Positions 1 through 11,692 of a stretch of DNA of 64,000 bases are shown one piece after another; positions within the stretch are counted from its first letter, which is position 1, and each line of letters begins with the position of its first letter. The translations under genes were made by a program, and so were the position numbers. Under the pieces are notes generated by a model. The model did not search any database. It was not told where the DNA came from and was given only the letters and a program-made list of their open reading frames with translations. Source of the stretch: Hymenolepis diminuta. Taxonomy: Eukaryota; Platyhelminthes; Cestoda; Cyclophyllidea; Hymenolepididae. The stretch lies in assembly GCA_900708905.1 (NCBI GenBank), contig CAADRB010000003.1, forward strand, positions 4,446,599 through 4,510,598. Direction: 5' to 3'.

Positions 1-3000
1 ATTGTTTTTAATTTCCTCTTAGAGAGAACTTAGCACTTGTCTGCGAGCTCGGTGATAGGTCATCTGAAGGTCGTGCTTATGGCAACCTAGGAAACACCCA
101 CTACTTATTGGGGAACTTCCGAGAAGCCGTTGAATTCCACAAAAAGGTAAGCCTCTTATTTTGAGATCTCTTTACGTGGTCTTCAAATTACACTTTTGCT
201 TTACCCAGGAAACTTATTTATATCAGTTATGGTGAGGGCAGTCTAACTCCAATTTCTCACCTACTCAAATATTGTTCCAGTAATATATAACCTAATTACT
301 CTTTTCAGCGGCTTCAAATCGCTAAAGAGTTTGGTGATCTTCGAGCACAAAGACGGGCTTATAGTAATCTGGGGAATGCGTACATCTTTCTGGCAGAATT
401 CGGCGCTGCGGCCCGGAGTTACAAGTAAGCTCTCATACAACATCCCATATAAATCGTCCTGTTGACAGAATTCAAGTACCAAATTATTTCTTGTTCCAGG
501 CATGCCTTGGGCATTGCACGCCAACTGGGTGATGAAACGCTTCAGGCTCAGGCTTGTTTCAGTCTTGGGCACAGTTGTACCCTCTTGAGAGATTACTCAG
601 CAGCTGTTGTTTATTATCTGCGGCATCTGCATGCTGCTTGGGAGGCCAGGGATTTGGTGGGTCAAGGTCGTTGTCAATGGTCACTTGCCAACGTCTATGC
701 AGCCTTGGGAGATTACCAACGGGCTTTGAGAAGTTCCTTGCGCCATAGAAAAATATCGATTGAAGTAAATCATATAGATAATTTGTTCATTCATGAATTC
801 AAATATATTAGTTAAATACTCTATTATGGTATTATTTGATTTGCCGTCGTGTATAGTTTTCGAAGGTAGAAATCTGCAAGAAAATTCGTCTTTGTTATTC
901 TATGATAAACTGTTTTTCAATATTTAAGGTCTTCCTTGAAGCTACCTGAGGGCAGTAGCATTTTCATAAATCAGAAGTCCAAAATTTAATATATCACTAT
1001 TACTTTCTTTAAATCCGTTGATTGGTCGATTTTCCGTAAATTCACAGCTTAAAGATGAAATCGGTCTTCTTGCATCTGATCTGATGATCTCCGAGTTAAA
1101 ACGAATTCTTGGTGACCCCAGCCAATCAAATCCACCTGCTGAAAGTCTCTCAAATTCATCTACTCACCTTCAAGCTGCTGCTGAAGCCCGTGCCCTTGAA
1201 CAAGTTCTCCTTTTCGATGCTGACAATTCTCAGGGTCAAAGTCAGAGTCAAGCCGGTTTGACGGTTCCCACTGCATCTCCTGCAACTACGACTAACAACG
1301 GTGAAGTAGTACAATCTACCCAGATTGAAACTCAAACGCCTTTAGAGCAGGTTGAGGAGCTGAGTGAACGCGAATTGGATGAAGAGTTGTCACTAGCAAC
1401 GACTGCCGCCATGGCGGTTAGACGGAAACAGGGGGAGAACAGTCAGGAGAATGGAACAATTGGAGAAAGTGTGGAACTTCTTTCATTGAATGAAGAAGAT
1501 GAAGAGGACTTTGTTGTAGTTGTATCGCCCAGTGAGCCAGAGATGAGTAACGATGTTAACCGTACACCCGTTAACGGTAATTACTATTTAATAGCTATCC
1601 TACTTAAATCATTTCAATGGATTGTGTTAACTTCGGCTTTTCATTCAGTAGTAGACCCACCGAATCAAACTTCTAATGTTGCTGACCAGTCAGATTCGAG
1701 TGAACTCTTGTTTGATTTGCTTTTCAAGTCTCAGGCACTGCGAATGAATGATCAGCGTTGTGACTTGAATACTGTTGGCAATAATGACAACGATATTGAT
1801 GGGGATGGGAATGGAATTCTGAATGCGTCGGGTGATTCGCTGAGTGGGGAGAATGACTCCTTCTTGGAGCTTCTTATTAATCTTCAGGCAAGTCTCTCCT
1901 TATAAGGCCTTTTTTCAGCTTGTTTGGAATAGATCATTTCTATTTAGCATTGTAGAGTTGTGGTTTATAAAATAGGGCAATGGCGCTTGAATATGTTGTC
2001 TGCGCCGCAATTTTGGTAGTTAAGGAATCTCAAACTGTGCTTTTGACTTTATTTTTCTACCAAGTTCCATTGTCTCCACTAGAGCTTTTTTATTTAATTT
2101 GCTCGGATTATCTCAATTAATTCGCTGGATCGGGTTGCTCAAAAGAAGTTCAGGTTAATAGGGGTAATAATCACGTGTCATAAGCAGGACGGAATCAATT
2201 CCTCCAGAAATAGATTTCTATCGTTTAACGATCATTTTAAATTGTTTGCCTATTTCTCTTACCTACTACATACTAAGCTCCTCCACTTTTTTGCCAATGA
2301 TCTATCCTTCATAGCGCCTATCAATATATCTTTATTATCTTACTCCTCCATATTGAGGGTTTTTTCTACTAATCCACTTTTCACTCCACTAGTTCAAGGG
2401 TTGACGCCTCTCTCCCCCCTCCCTCTGTTCTCTATCCCGCCAAACTCCCCTCTATTTTCTCTCCTCTTTTAATGAGGTGGCTTGGAAGAGCAATATGACG
2501 AATTCTAAGTTGCTGTCTTCCTTCAATAGATTTACCAGGCATCGAGTAACTTCTGTATAGTTTTTCGAGAATGTTCCTTACTATGTAATACATGAAAGTT
2601 TATTCTCAGTTATCCCCTTCCACAGGGTGCTCGAATGAATGATCAACGGGCGGAGTTTCCGGGTCTGATTAGAATAACAACTACCACGAATTCCGTACCA
2701 AATGCCATTCCTACAACTGCCATCAATAATGACATCGCCTTTGAAAATGGGATGCCAAGAAACGCCTCCTTAGAAGCCTCTACGCCAACTAATGCTACAA
2801 CGCATGGAACTGCAGCTGGAAGAATGCGGAGTGCCAGTGATGGACTCACTGAAGGAACTGTGCCTGCTGTCATCGCCTCTGCCGATCAGGTTCCTTCAGC
2901 TGCTGATGAACTTGAACCGGGCGATGACTTCTTCGATATGATTTTCCGTTTACAGGTTCGTGATTTATACATGATTAATGATATGATGTTGTGAAAATTT

Positions 3001-4473
3001 AATGTTAAGTGATTTGTGTCCCCAATTCTATGCAATTCTCGGTTCTTGTTATAAACAGAGCAGCCTTTCAGCATACTTCGTTTCAAAACACAAGAATCTG
3101 TTATTCCTCTCGGTATATGGTCTTGCACAACCTTGAAACTGTTTCAAGTGAATTATTTAATGTAGCTATGGAGGAATAGTTCTTATTAAAGTAAAAGTGC
3201 CATTATAAAGTGTCAACATTTCATTCATCTCAATTTGACCTTTGTTATTTTCACTGTGTCTTCTTTTTAGGGGTTCTCTTTTTCAATTCTGGGCCTGAAG
3301 AAGTCGATTTGTATCGGCTGCAATTCTTATCTTGTACGAACTAACTGTTCAGTAACTTCAAATATGGCATTGTCAGAAGTACTCAGTGTTATGAACTTGT
3401 ATATTCATAAATGCACACTTATTTCTGCTGCCAGACGACTCTGAAATAGAAAGGAAAAACGTGATAGAGTGCAAATGAACGCTAACCTTTGCTTTAGAAA
3501 ATTAATATCTCCGGCAATTGTTAACCGATGGCCGCCGAAGATTAGCTTCAAATTTACCGAAGTCTAAAAACCTCCAAATTCACTTTGCAATTCCTTTAAT
3601 AGATGTAACATTGAAAGATATGCATATCCTTGTGTCTTTAGTACGACCCGTTAGATTCAGTGCACCAAACTATGAAGTCCTCTTTATTATTAATGATTTG
3701 GATTAAAATATAAATCTCTTACACGAAACGATATGACCTTGGTGCGAATTCGCAAATCTGCCGTAGATTTCTGGCAGTTTTGTTTATTTAGCAAGTAACG
3801 AATATCCCGCTGCTAGAAGTAAAGTACTGTTAAAAGGAAGAAGATTCTTGATTGCGTTTGTAGTCTGATTCAATTCCTCTTGATCTAGGCCCTTTTTATA
3901 GCATATCCCAATAGCTCTCAAAAATACGCTCACTTAAAACTCCAAATACAGTCTCTGTCGGTCATTCTCGTTTTGCTAGTCTGCCGCCAAAAGGTTATTT
4001 TAACAAGCTGTTCTCACAATATTGTATCTTACGGGTTAGAATGGGATCCAATGCGTTGGATTTTGTATAGCTCTTATTGTATTTTTTAGTCACGTGGTCG
4101 GGTTTGTGTTCCATTACTCAAACTAACAACGAAGTTTCGATTCCTGATTTTATTTTTTTCACTTTTTTTTTCTTTTTAGCAAAGAACGCGTATCAACGAC
4201 CAGCGCTCAGTTCTGCCATCTGTAATAAATAACACTAACGGTCAAAATAATCTTCACCGACATTCAGACAACTCTAATCACCAAGACGTGCCCACCACCA
4301 ACACTCGTGCCGATGATAATGCCAATGGTTGTCATGATAATGGCAACTGTAACAGCGAAACGACACCGCATCGATTGTTGCAACGTGTGTTGTCAGTACC
4401 CGGTGGTACCAAGAAAAGACGGCGAGCAGGGAACAGTAATCCTGGAGGAACCACAAAGGCTTCTGTGGCTTGA
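1..4473 (+). CDS. GPSM2: G-protein-signalling modulator (Pins/LGN/AGS3 type), 5'-truncated
   Basis: Visible exons are 23-146, 309-424, 500-764, 1048-1576, 1649-1887, 2626-2955 and 4180-4473 (stop TGA). They join in phase to about 631 residues, and the gene continues to the left of the window. Exons 1-3 and the start of exon 4 encode TPR repeats with the family's LGN signature (GNLGNTHYLLGNFREA, SNLGNAYIFL, then SLGH and SLAN variants). A polar Ser/Thr/Glu-rich linker follows. Three GoLoco motifs come next: LLFDLLFKSQALRMNDQR, FLELLINLQGARMNDQR and FFDMIFRLQQRTRINDQR, each with the Gln-x(3)-Arg-hydrophobic-Asn-Asp-Gln-Arg core that binds GDP-bound G-alpha-i. In this family the TPRs bind NuMA/Mud and Inscuteable, and the GoLoco region tethers the complex to the cortex for spindle orientation. 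Three GoLoco motifs match fly Pins; vertebrate LGN has four. The symbol is by similarity; GPSM1 versus GPSM2 cannot be separated. Confidence 0.9.
1577..1648 (+). other. 72-nt in-frame intron of the GPSM gene
   Basis: A GTAATT donor after GTTAACG and a TTCATTCAG acceptor bound 72 nt that contain no stop and are a multiple of three, so the reading frame stays open through the intron. Its 24-residue translation is hydrophobic, rich in Leu, Ile, Phe and Trp, and sits inside an otherwise polar Ser/Glu/Asn linker, which argues against it being coding. Its length matches the main small-intron class of the window. Confidence 0.75.
1888..2625 (+). other. GPSM intron with GC-AG borders
   Basis: The donor reads CAG|GCAAGT and the acceptor TTCCACAG|GG. 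The join reconstitutes the second GoLoco motif (LINLQ|GARMNDQR) in phase 0. No GT donor close by preserves the motif. The interior holds a pyrimidine-rich stretch around 2395-2470 and an open frame (2242-2472) that is a by-product of that C/T-rich composition. Confidence 0.8.
2956..4179 (+). other. Last intron of GPSM gene (1.2 kb)
   Basis: GT-AG intron with donor CAG|GTTCGT and a long T-rich tract before TTTTTAG|CAA. It splits the third GoLoco motif after the same Gln as the intron in motif 2. I see no gene or recognisable repeat inside. Confidence 0.7.
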
Positions 4474-7400
4474 TTATGTCTTGCCTTCTAATCTTTGATC
4501 CCTTCTGGGCCCTGCGTTTATAACTGTATATATCCCTCCCACTTCCTCCCTTATCTAAATCTTTGTCGCCAGTTCTCTAATTTTTTGGGTTGTTTCTCCC
4601 CTCCTCCTCCTCCCGCGTATATTTTAAGCTCGCGTTTTGTTGAGTTTTCCGAAATTGTGAGAGTAAAATTCTTAATTCCCTTGTCTAATAATCTTCATTT
4701 GATGAATGAAGAATCGTTGCTTGATTTTTGCTGTCATTTAAACACATCGAGGTGCTTATTAGGCTAACCTCTATTGTTATTACCTGGTAGAAGATTAAGT
4801 GAATCGTCATCTCGTCCTTAGGACTAAATCAATGTGGCTAATAGAGAATGTACAAGTGGCTGGCATGATTGATCAAGCATAGATCCCATACATGCTAGAA
4901 GTATGCTTGTAACCCTCTGGGCCAAGCTGAAGCACTCACCTGAACGCTGAGTAGACCAAGAGGATGGCATACTGGAAACTCAGTGAGACTACTAACTAGA
5001 TCATTCTACATAGTCACTTGTCACTACCATTTATTTCGGATTTAGGCGGACGTAGAGCAAATTGCCGCCTCCTCTCAGCACTTGTGATCTTTATGCTCCT
5101 TGATCCTTGTTTCCATCTTTCTTGCAACTTATAGACACCTCCATGCTCTTTTATATTTGCATTCCTTTTCTACATATGATGTGCCTTGATAAATGTCTGT
5201 TTAGACCAGGCTCTGAGAATCGCACGAATTAAGGTAAATGAGTCTAGGGTGATTTAATCTCTTATTCAATATCGAAAGTGTGTCAGTGTTAAAGCGCGGT
5301 TCTCTAGGAGATGTAGCTGTGATCGAGCAGATTAAATCAATTTAGAAAGTTCATTAATATGGCAACTTAGCGCAGAAGCCAGATGCTCCAACTTAGAATA
5401 TGATGCGCCTCATGGAAACAAGAGTACGCTAGGTGAAAGTGCAAGACAATCGCAAAAGATTTGAACAAATAGGCCTAATTAGAAAGGGGGAACTTGAAGG
5501 GGATTACATTTTTATTGATAGAAGAAATCTTGGGAACAGGGAACGTCAGTTTTTTTCCATTTCCAATATTAGTTTAACATTTATGATGTTATAATGCAAG
5601 CTATAATGCTTTGTTTAAATCACCGGGGAATCAATAATCGATCTTTAATACGTATAATTATGATAACTTTAATGGAAAGAGGTTATGCATAGATCCATAT
5701 AAATAAATCACTTGTCAAAAATGGGTCATTGATGGAGAGGTTTTCAATTAGATAAACTATTGGCATAAAGTGAAGTTCAACGACATCGACTTCATATATT
5801 TACAAATATACATGGCAAAATTTAATACACAAAAAACGAAATTTAGTTTAGAGGGATCATATTTGTATGAACAAACGTTGGGCTAATTTGATTTGAGTTA
5901 CAGGGAGAAGCACACTGGATTAATTGTATACATTCGTAAAAAACTGACACTCCATCCAATTCTGACATAGTGAATACGAGATGCGAGTAAAACACTCAGG
6001 CTAATTTTACATAAATAAATTTTCGGTTCATGGACCTAATAAGGGACCAAGTTTAAAAAAAATAAAATTACATAATAAACTGGAACTGTCAATGATGGTT
6101 TACAGATACGACTAATAACCCCACTTAAAAGTGTCTCGTTTTAATTGAATTAATAGTAATAACGTAATAAATAGATAGTTCTTGATATGTATTCCATATT
6201 GCTTAACTATCCAAACATTTGCTTTTTATGGTTATCACTTCTCTCTGTCTTCTCTTTCAAGATCCCGGTAACTCCCCTCCCCCTCCCCCCCTCTTAACTC
6301 ATTGCCGACTTCCGTAACAGATCTGCGAGACCTCTACATGTACCACTTTGCCTTGAAAACTGACTATTGTAAACTTCATTCGGTATAAGAAAAGTACAGC
6401 AAAGTGGATTTTAATGGGTCAAATTTATGGTGAAATAATTTCTATTGAGGTAATTTTACACAGATGAGAGGTGACGAAGTTGGGAAACTTTTCTGATCAG
6501 GCAAATTTCATTCTCTACCTGTGATTTCAGCTGTTGAGGAATTGAAATTAATGAAATTCGGGTTTGAATAAGGTACATATTCATGGTAAATATAAAATAT
6601 TCAACAATTAATCCAACATGGGCTTTTTTAGAGAATTTGAATGCGTTTTTGCACAATTTTGCAAATACATTTACGCCTGTCTCTATGTAGGCACACACTT
6701 ACTGACCTTTTCTCAATCAAGGACTCTAAAGCTTCAACGGTGCACAAAAAATCAAACCTATCCTTTTTCACAATCCTAAATGTTATGTCAAAACTTATTA
6801 AATAATTTTTACCAGGATTGTTAATTTCAGGCTGAAAAAGAGAAGGAAGCACGAAAAGGCCTTAACACTACATTGAGTTAAAGTTTGAAGAAATTAACTT
6901 CCACACAATCGCATTTTTTCTCTATTTTACCATCAATTATTCTGTTCAAGTGAACGTTTCCTAGCCTACGCCTTGATCGGTACTTATTCAGATTCCGTAG
7001 TTGTTTATTTTCCATTGGCTTTCATTCTTTATTTGTCGTGCAAGAAATGTTTGACTTCTTGAGTAGTACTGAAAACAATTTGCAGGATGTGTAAGGTATC
7101 TGAGGACACTTTTATTTTTGTAATTTAAATTAGCCTGACAAGAATAATTAATGAATGTTTTATATCAGAAAATCTCATGTTAGATACTACTATAATTGCT
7201 ACCATTAAGAGACACGCTGTAATGGGATCTGTAAAAGCGAAACAGAGGAACTTAGAAACTGCAAGATTTCTACTGGTCGCCAGAACTTTCGTTTGCATAT
7301 AGACAGTCAACTCCGAGGATTACGATAGTGATATGCTTTTCCCTTGAGCTCAAATTCTTCATAAGACGATCACATCCGAAAGTATCTCCATGATTAAGTA

Positions 7401-9572
7401 TATTTGCATCTTTTTTTCGCTTTGCACTCAGTGCAGCATGAAAAGGAGTTCATTTACAAGCATCAGATAGCTGTTACCTCCCCCTATTGGTGGTGAATTT
7501 ATTTTTACTCAATGCATCGCCTCTTAGTTACTTTTTTCACGGCTGTATGGCATTTACTCACGAACCGATAAAAAGGATCACTTAATATATGTTCACGAAT
7601 CCCCTCTGCTACAATATTTATTTGTTCCATTCGAATACACGCATGTATAACTGAATACATTTGTTTATTCGCAAGTTCAGCTACGCCATCTGATCTTCTA
7701 TTTCATAACTTTGTGCTCCGTTTTAAAAGAAACAAAACTCAGACCAATGAATGCGATCGAATGTACAGATGATATCATGTGTGCGACTAAAACCAGACGC
7801 TGTACGTTACGTGTATATTACAGACACACGTCAATCAATAACGGAGACATGCTGTACTCTTTGTTACCAAAAACATTTGTGTATCTTGGGAACTAAGGCA
7901 AAGACGGACTAGTTGCTGATATCTTTGAAGTGAACTCTACGCTGAAGGAACTGTATTCATCATGGCCAGAGACAATCTAACTGTTCTTTGACCATAAAAA
8001 TATATTAACGTATCGAGATAGGTTTTGACAACCCCTTAACGCGTTTCCACTAATTATTAAGTATTACCTCTCTCACATAAGAATAAAAATCTGCCACACC
8101 TCTGGCCCAAATATTACGGTCCGGAACATAGGGGCAAACTTCTCAAAATTCGATGAAGATCAAGCCACATAAAGCTTACCCTTTGAAAAGAAACAGAATG
8201 AAGTAAGAATCTATTAACTCTAACCATTCACAGCTAGTTAATTATTCTTAGCATTTAGATGTGCGAAAGATGGCTGTTTCTCAATTACGACAATCATCAT
8301 TACATCTTAGACGAGAGAGCACCAACACAGATAGAAACAAACAAAAACATATTCAAACAGACATCCGGAAAGGGGCGGGTTCCCAGGTCTAGGTTAGCCT
8401 GTAATACGATAATCAAGTGAACAGTCAACATAGAGGTGTTTACCTAGGGTTAGGCAAGGCTGAACATTTGATGTGAAATGTTAGTCCTTGAAATTAAACC
8501 ATTTTCGCCGAAATACGGAGAATCAGTTCAGTAAAATTAGTAAACAAGTAAATTCAACATGAGGCATGTCGAATAAAATACTTTCTATACTTAGAGAGAA
8601 ACCGCTCATTAGGATCTGAGTGAACACATAAAATTTACGTTCTTGATTTCACCCGATTTTGATAAATAATCATTTATTACAGATTTGTCAACGTCTTACT
8701 ATGTTCCAGAGCACAATCAAGAATTTAGCAAATATCTTCCAAAAAAGTTTACTCGTCCATTGTCAACGATATCCACAAGGCGGTTATTGGCGAATTCATT
8801 TTTAGTCCAGTATTCTACACTCCATTCCCATATTTAAGATTTCATCTAACGTGCCGAGCGTCTCATTTGTTAACTTCTGATAGAACCATTCATGATAATC
8901 TGCCTTCTTTCTACCTAGCCTGTGATGAAGTTTGCAGAGGGATAGCTAAGCCAAAGTCACTATCATACTTTGATGACTCCTAGATTGTAGCCCTCTCGGA
9001 TTATTCTGGGGAGATAAAAAATGGAATAAACATATGATCAAACTCCTCAGTACTAAACGTGGTTAGTTCTTCTAACACTAACGACATCAAAATTGACATA
9101 CGATTTATCAATTATAAGACTAGCAAATATCACAAGAGCATTCAAAGGTTAACAAGATCATTCTCACATCATTTTCTCATAAAACTTACAAAAGTAAATC
9201 ACAGTGATTCTCTGAAATGAAATTGAAAAAAAAATGCATTGAACTGCAGAACAGAAATGAGGGTTGGAATATCGTGATTGAAAAATAAAGAGACCGACAA
9301 ATTGTAATATCCATAGATAGACCAAGGCACGATCGCAATCAAACGTGAATGCCTTTTAACATGCACAACGAAACTAAATAATACATAAAAAATTACGAAT
9401 AATATCAGGGGGACCCATTTATTGCAAACTGTACGATGCAATTGTATGTAATATACAGTGACGAGAGAAAAGTGAGAATATATCGATAGAGACGTGGAAA
9501 AAAGGGCCGTAAAGAACCCAAGAATGAGTAAAGAATAGTTCCGAATCCTATGACTATACAAACAGAAACGAC
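4474..9572. other. Intergenic region, no recognised gene
   Basis: AT-rich DNA between the GPSM stop and the stop of the minus-strand p24 gene. It should hold the GPSM 3' UTR at the left end and the p24 3' UTR at the right end. A C-rich pyrimidine run lies at about 6264-6295. Open frames here are short, overlap on both strands and show no family resemblance. I found no tRNA-like or other RNA gene, but I could not run a covariance search. Confidence 0.6.
9418..9423 (-). terminator. Candidate poly(A) signal of the p24 gene
   Basis: AATAAA on the minus strand, about 150 nt downstream of the p24 stop codon. This is a usual distance for a short 3' UTR. Motif evidence only. Confidence 0.35.
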
Positions 9573-10274
9573 TTAATCAATGAGTTTCTTTGACTTGAAA
9601 TAGTTTCGGAGGTAAATGACTTGCCAAACAGCCAAACAGATAAGGCACAAAATGGAGAAAAGTGAGAGATACAAAACGCGACCGTGAGTAGATGCTAAAA
9701 TTACAAAAAACAAATACTAAAAATGTAACTAAACGAAAAAAGACAATCAAATATACTTAAGTAACTTACCATTAATATCTCTCATAGCATCAGCTCTTTT
9801 GTGCATTGAGACAAAATCGCGAACAATAGAATCAGTTAAGTATTCCACTTTCTTCAGTTCGGCTTCAATTGGTTTAAGATTTCCAGCTTCGGCTAACTTA
9901 TCCATATTTTTGGCTTCATCACCCTGTTTGATATCGATGTAGACCTCACGAGTATCAACAGCTCCTCCAGTTCCCGTAGAACGGAAGCAAACATCAAAAT
10001 AGTCCTCCACTTCGGAAGAAAAAGTAAATTTTCCGGAAGAAGCATCCAATTTCTGAAAGAAGGTATGTTGCTTGCTATCTTTTACTTCGACGGAAACTCG
10101 ACTAGTGGGTCCGGCAGTGATTTCATAATTGCCAACGACGATTTCATCTTTTTCCATCTCATCGTGGATGCATTTTGTCTCACCCGTCTTTATTTCAAAG
10201 CTCAAAGCATCTGTAAATGTGGAAAGTTGTAAAGCCAACGAGAGGTAACACCAAAAAAATATGAAATCTCTCAT
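9573..10274 (-). CDS. TMED10: p24 family cargo receptor, TMED10 (p24-delta) type
   Basis: Two exons on the minus strand, 10274-9770 and 9694-9573, separated by a 75-nt GT-AG intron (donor GGTAAGT, acceptor ATTTTAG). They give 208 residues, close to the usual p24 length of about 200-220. The chosen start is the ATG at 10274-10272; the frame is open a little further upstream but only from a TTG. Residues 1-23 are a signal peptide ending near TDA. A GOLD domain follows with the paired Cys (ETKC at residue 35 and later DVCF), then a helical coiled-coil stretch ([19 protein letters not shown]). Residues 175-197 form one membrane span. The cytosolic tail ends FKSKKLID, a COPI-type dilysine tail as in TMED10. 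p24 proteins cycle between ER and Golgi and sort GPI-anchored and other cargo into vesicles. Exon 2 was found by extending the frame past the donor site. Confidence 0.93.
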
Positions 10275-11692
10275 GACACGCAAACAATAAACACGTATAA
10301 TAGGGAGTTTAAGTGGGGCGCTTATACCGCAATAGTTTCTTTAAGCCAATTGACGCACATCTTATAATTTGCCATAATACTGACCTAAATGACCTTTTTA
10401 TTTGTGAATGGATATATTTTAATATAATAATTGCTCAATTATTTAATTACTCTACACTGTTAAAATGATTAAATCGAGTGCTAATAAGGTAATAAGTATG
10501 ATAATGATAGCTCATTTGATGGAACTTAATACTACATCATATTGCATCCTATTGCCAATACAAAATAGAGAAAACAAGATTAAATTCTGCTCAATTTGTG
10601 GGATCATCACCATTTTCCAATGTTGTGAAATAATTGTTAGTTAAATCAAATTTCGCCAACAAATTCGAAATATCAAGTTAAAATCCATTAGCAAAGTTAA
10701 CTATCACCGAGGTTATTTATTAAATTACCATTTTGTACATGGACAATTTCAGGTGTGCCTAAACTCTATAACGTGTCATGTCTCATATAACGCATACTAC
10801 TGTTTATTTCCATGAATCTTTAAAGTTTTTATCGATGAGGCCTTTATATTTTATTGATATCAAGAAACATGTTAAATAAATTTCTTAATTAAGTTGACAA
10901 TTATTCAAAATCCATGACAGCAATAAGCTGAAACGATTTCGATTATTAACCACGGCGATATCTGGTTCTAAATAAATTCCTAGAAAATTTCTTGCTTTCT
11001 CGAGTGATCATACTTACTGCTAGATGAACGTATTCTGCCGTAGTTAGTAATGTAATAAATGGTATTCATTAATTTGACAAAAGTACAAATCTCACTCTTA
11101 AACCTACAAAAGTACTTGATGGATAATAATAATTTTGTAAATACTTGAATCCATCTAGAGTCATATTGATTGATTGATTGATTTTATTAATATTCAGTGA
11201 TATTGGATAAAGGCCAAAAGATTTCTTTTCCTTTAATTAATAATTTATAAATTTAACAAAAACGTAATTTAAATAAGCGAGTGTTTGCATGGTTTAAGGT
11301 TTCCTAATAGTCTATAATATATTTGAATTTTGTTTCAACGCCTGGGTATATCTACTTCGAAATACATTCTCATAATATTCCTCTGCTAAATTTTATAAAT
11401 GATAACGGATTTGTTCTTTGTTAGTAAATCGAACGCATTTAATCACATGTTAGTATCATTTGAAAATTATTAATACCAAATATGCTACAGAAATAACTTA
11501 TATATTAATTACCTTTAGAAATTATATATCGCTAAAGATGGTTAATAAAAACAAAAACAGACAAAGAAAAAGTTCTCTTAAAAATTCTTTTTCGTTTATT
11601 TAATTTAAATGAATGCATACTTAAGGTTGTTTGGTTTCGCGTCAGTTTAAAGGAGGATAGGTCTCGTTATTTTCTCCTTTAACTTGACAAGC
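10275..11692. other. Head-to-head intergenic region between p24 and RyR genes
   Basis: 1,418 nt separate the two divergent start codons, so both upstream regions lie here. It is strongly AT-rich and carries a short tetranucleotide repeat, (ATTG)4-5 at about 11165-11183. I cannot place transcription starts. The right end contains the hairpin and the possible splice acceptor listed separately. Confidence 0.6.
11641..11688 (+). promoter_or_regulatory. Inverted repeat in the RyR leader, next to the start codon
   Basis: Arms 11641-11655 and 11674-11688 are complementary at 13 of 15 positions; one further pair is a G-U wobble. The core is TTAAAGGAG/CTCCTTTAA and the loop is 18 nt. The 3' arm ends four bases before the ATG at 11693. 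In RNA this could form a stem that hides the start codon context. The 3' arm also overlaps a pyrimidine tract followed by AAG at 11689-11691, a possible splice acceptor. Whether the hairpin is in the mature mRNA therefore depends on cis- or trans-splicing that cannot be seen here. Confidence 0.5.

Noticed and set aside
1018..1905. Single long open frame taken as one exon
   Set aside because: Bases before 1048 and after 1887 are intronic, and 1577-1648 is a small intron; the frame is open only by chance there.
2242..2472. Plus-strand open frame in GPSM intron
   Set aside because: Translation of a pyrimidine-rich tract (Leu/Pro/Ser/Phe), within an intron whose splicing rebuilds a GoLoco motif.
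9199..9561. 120-codon minus-strand open frame downstream of the p24 gene
   Set aside because: It lies in the probable 3' UTR and its Phe/Leu/Ile/Tyr-rich translation follows from T-rich sequence; no domain pattern.
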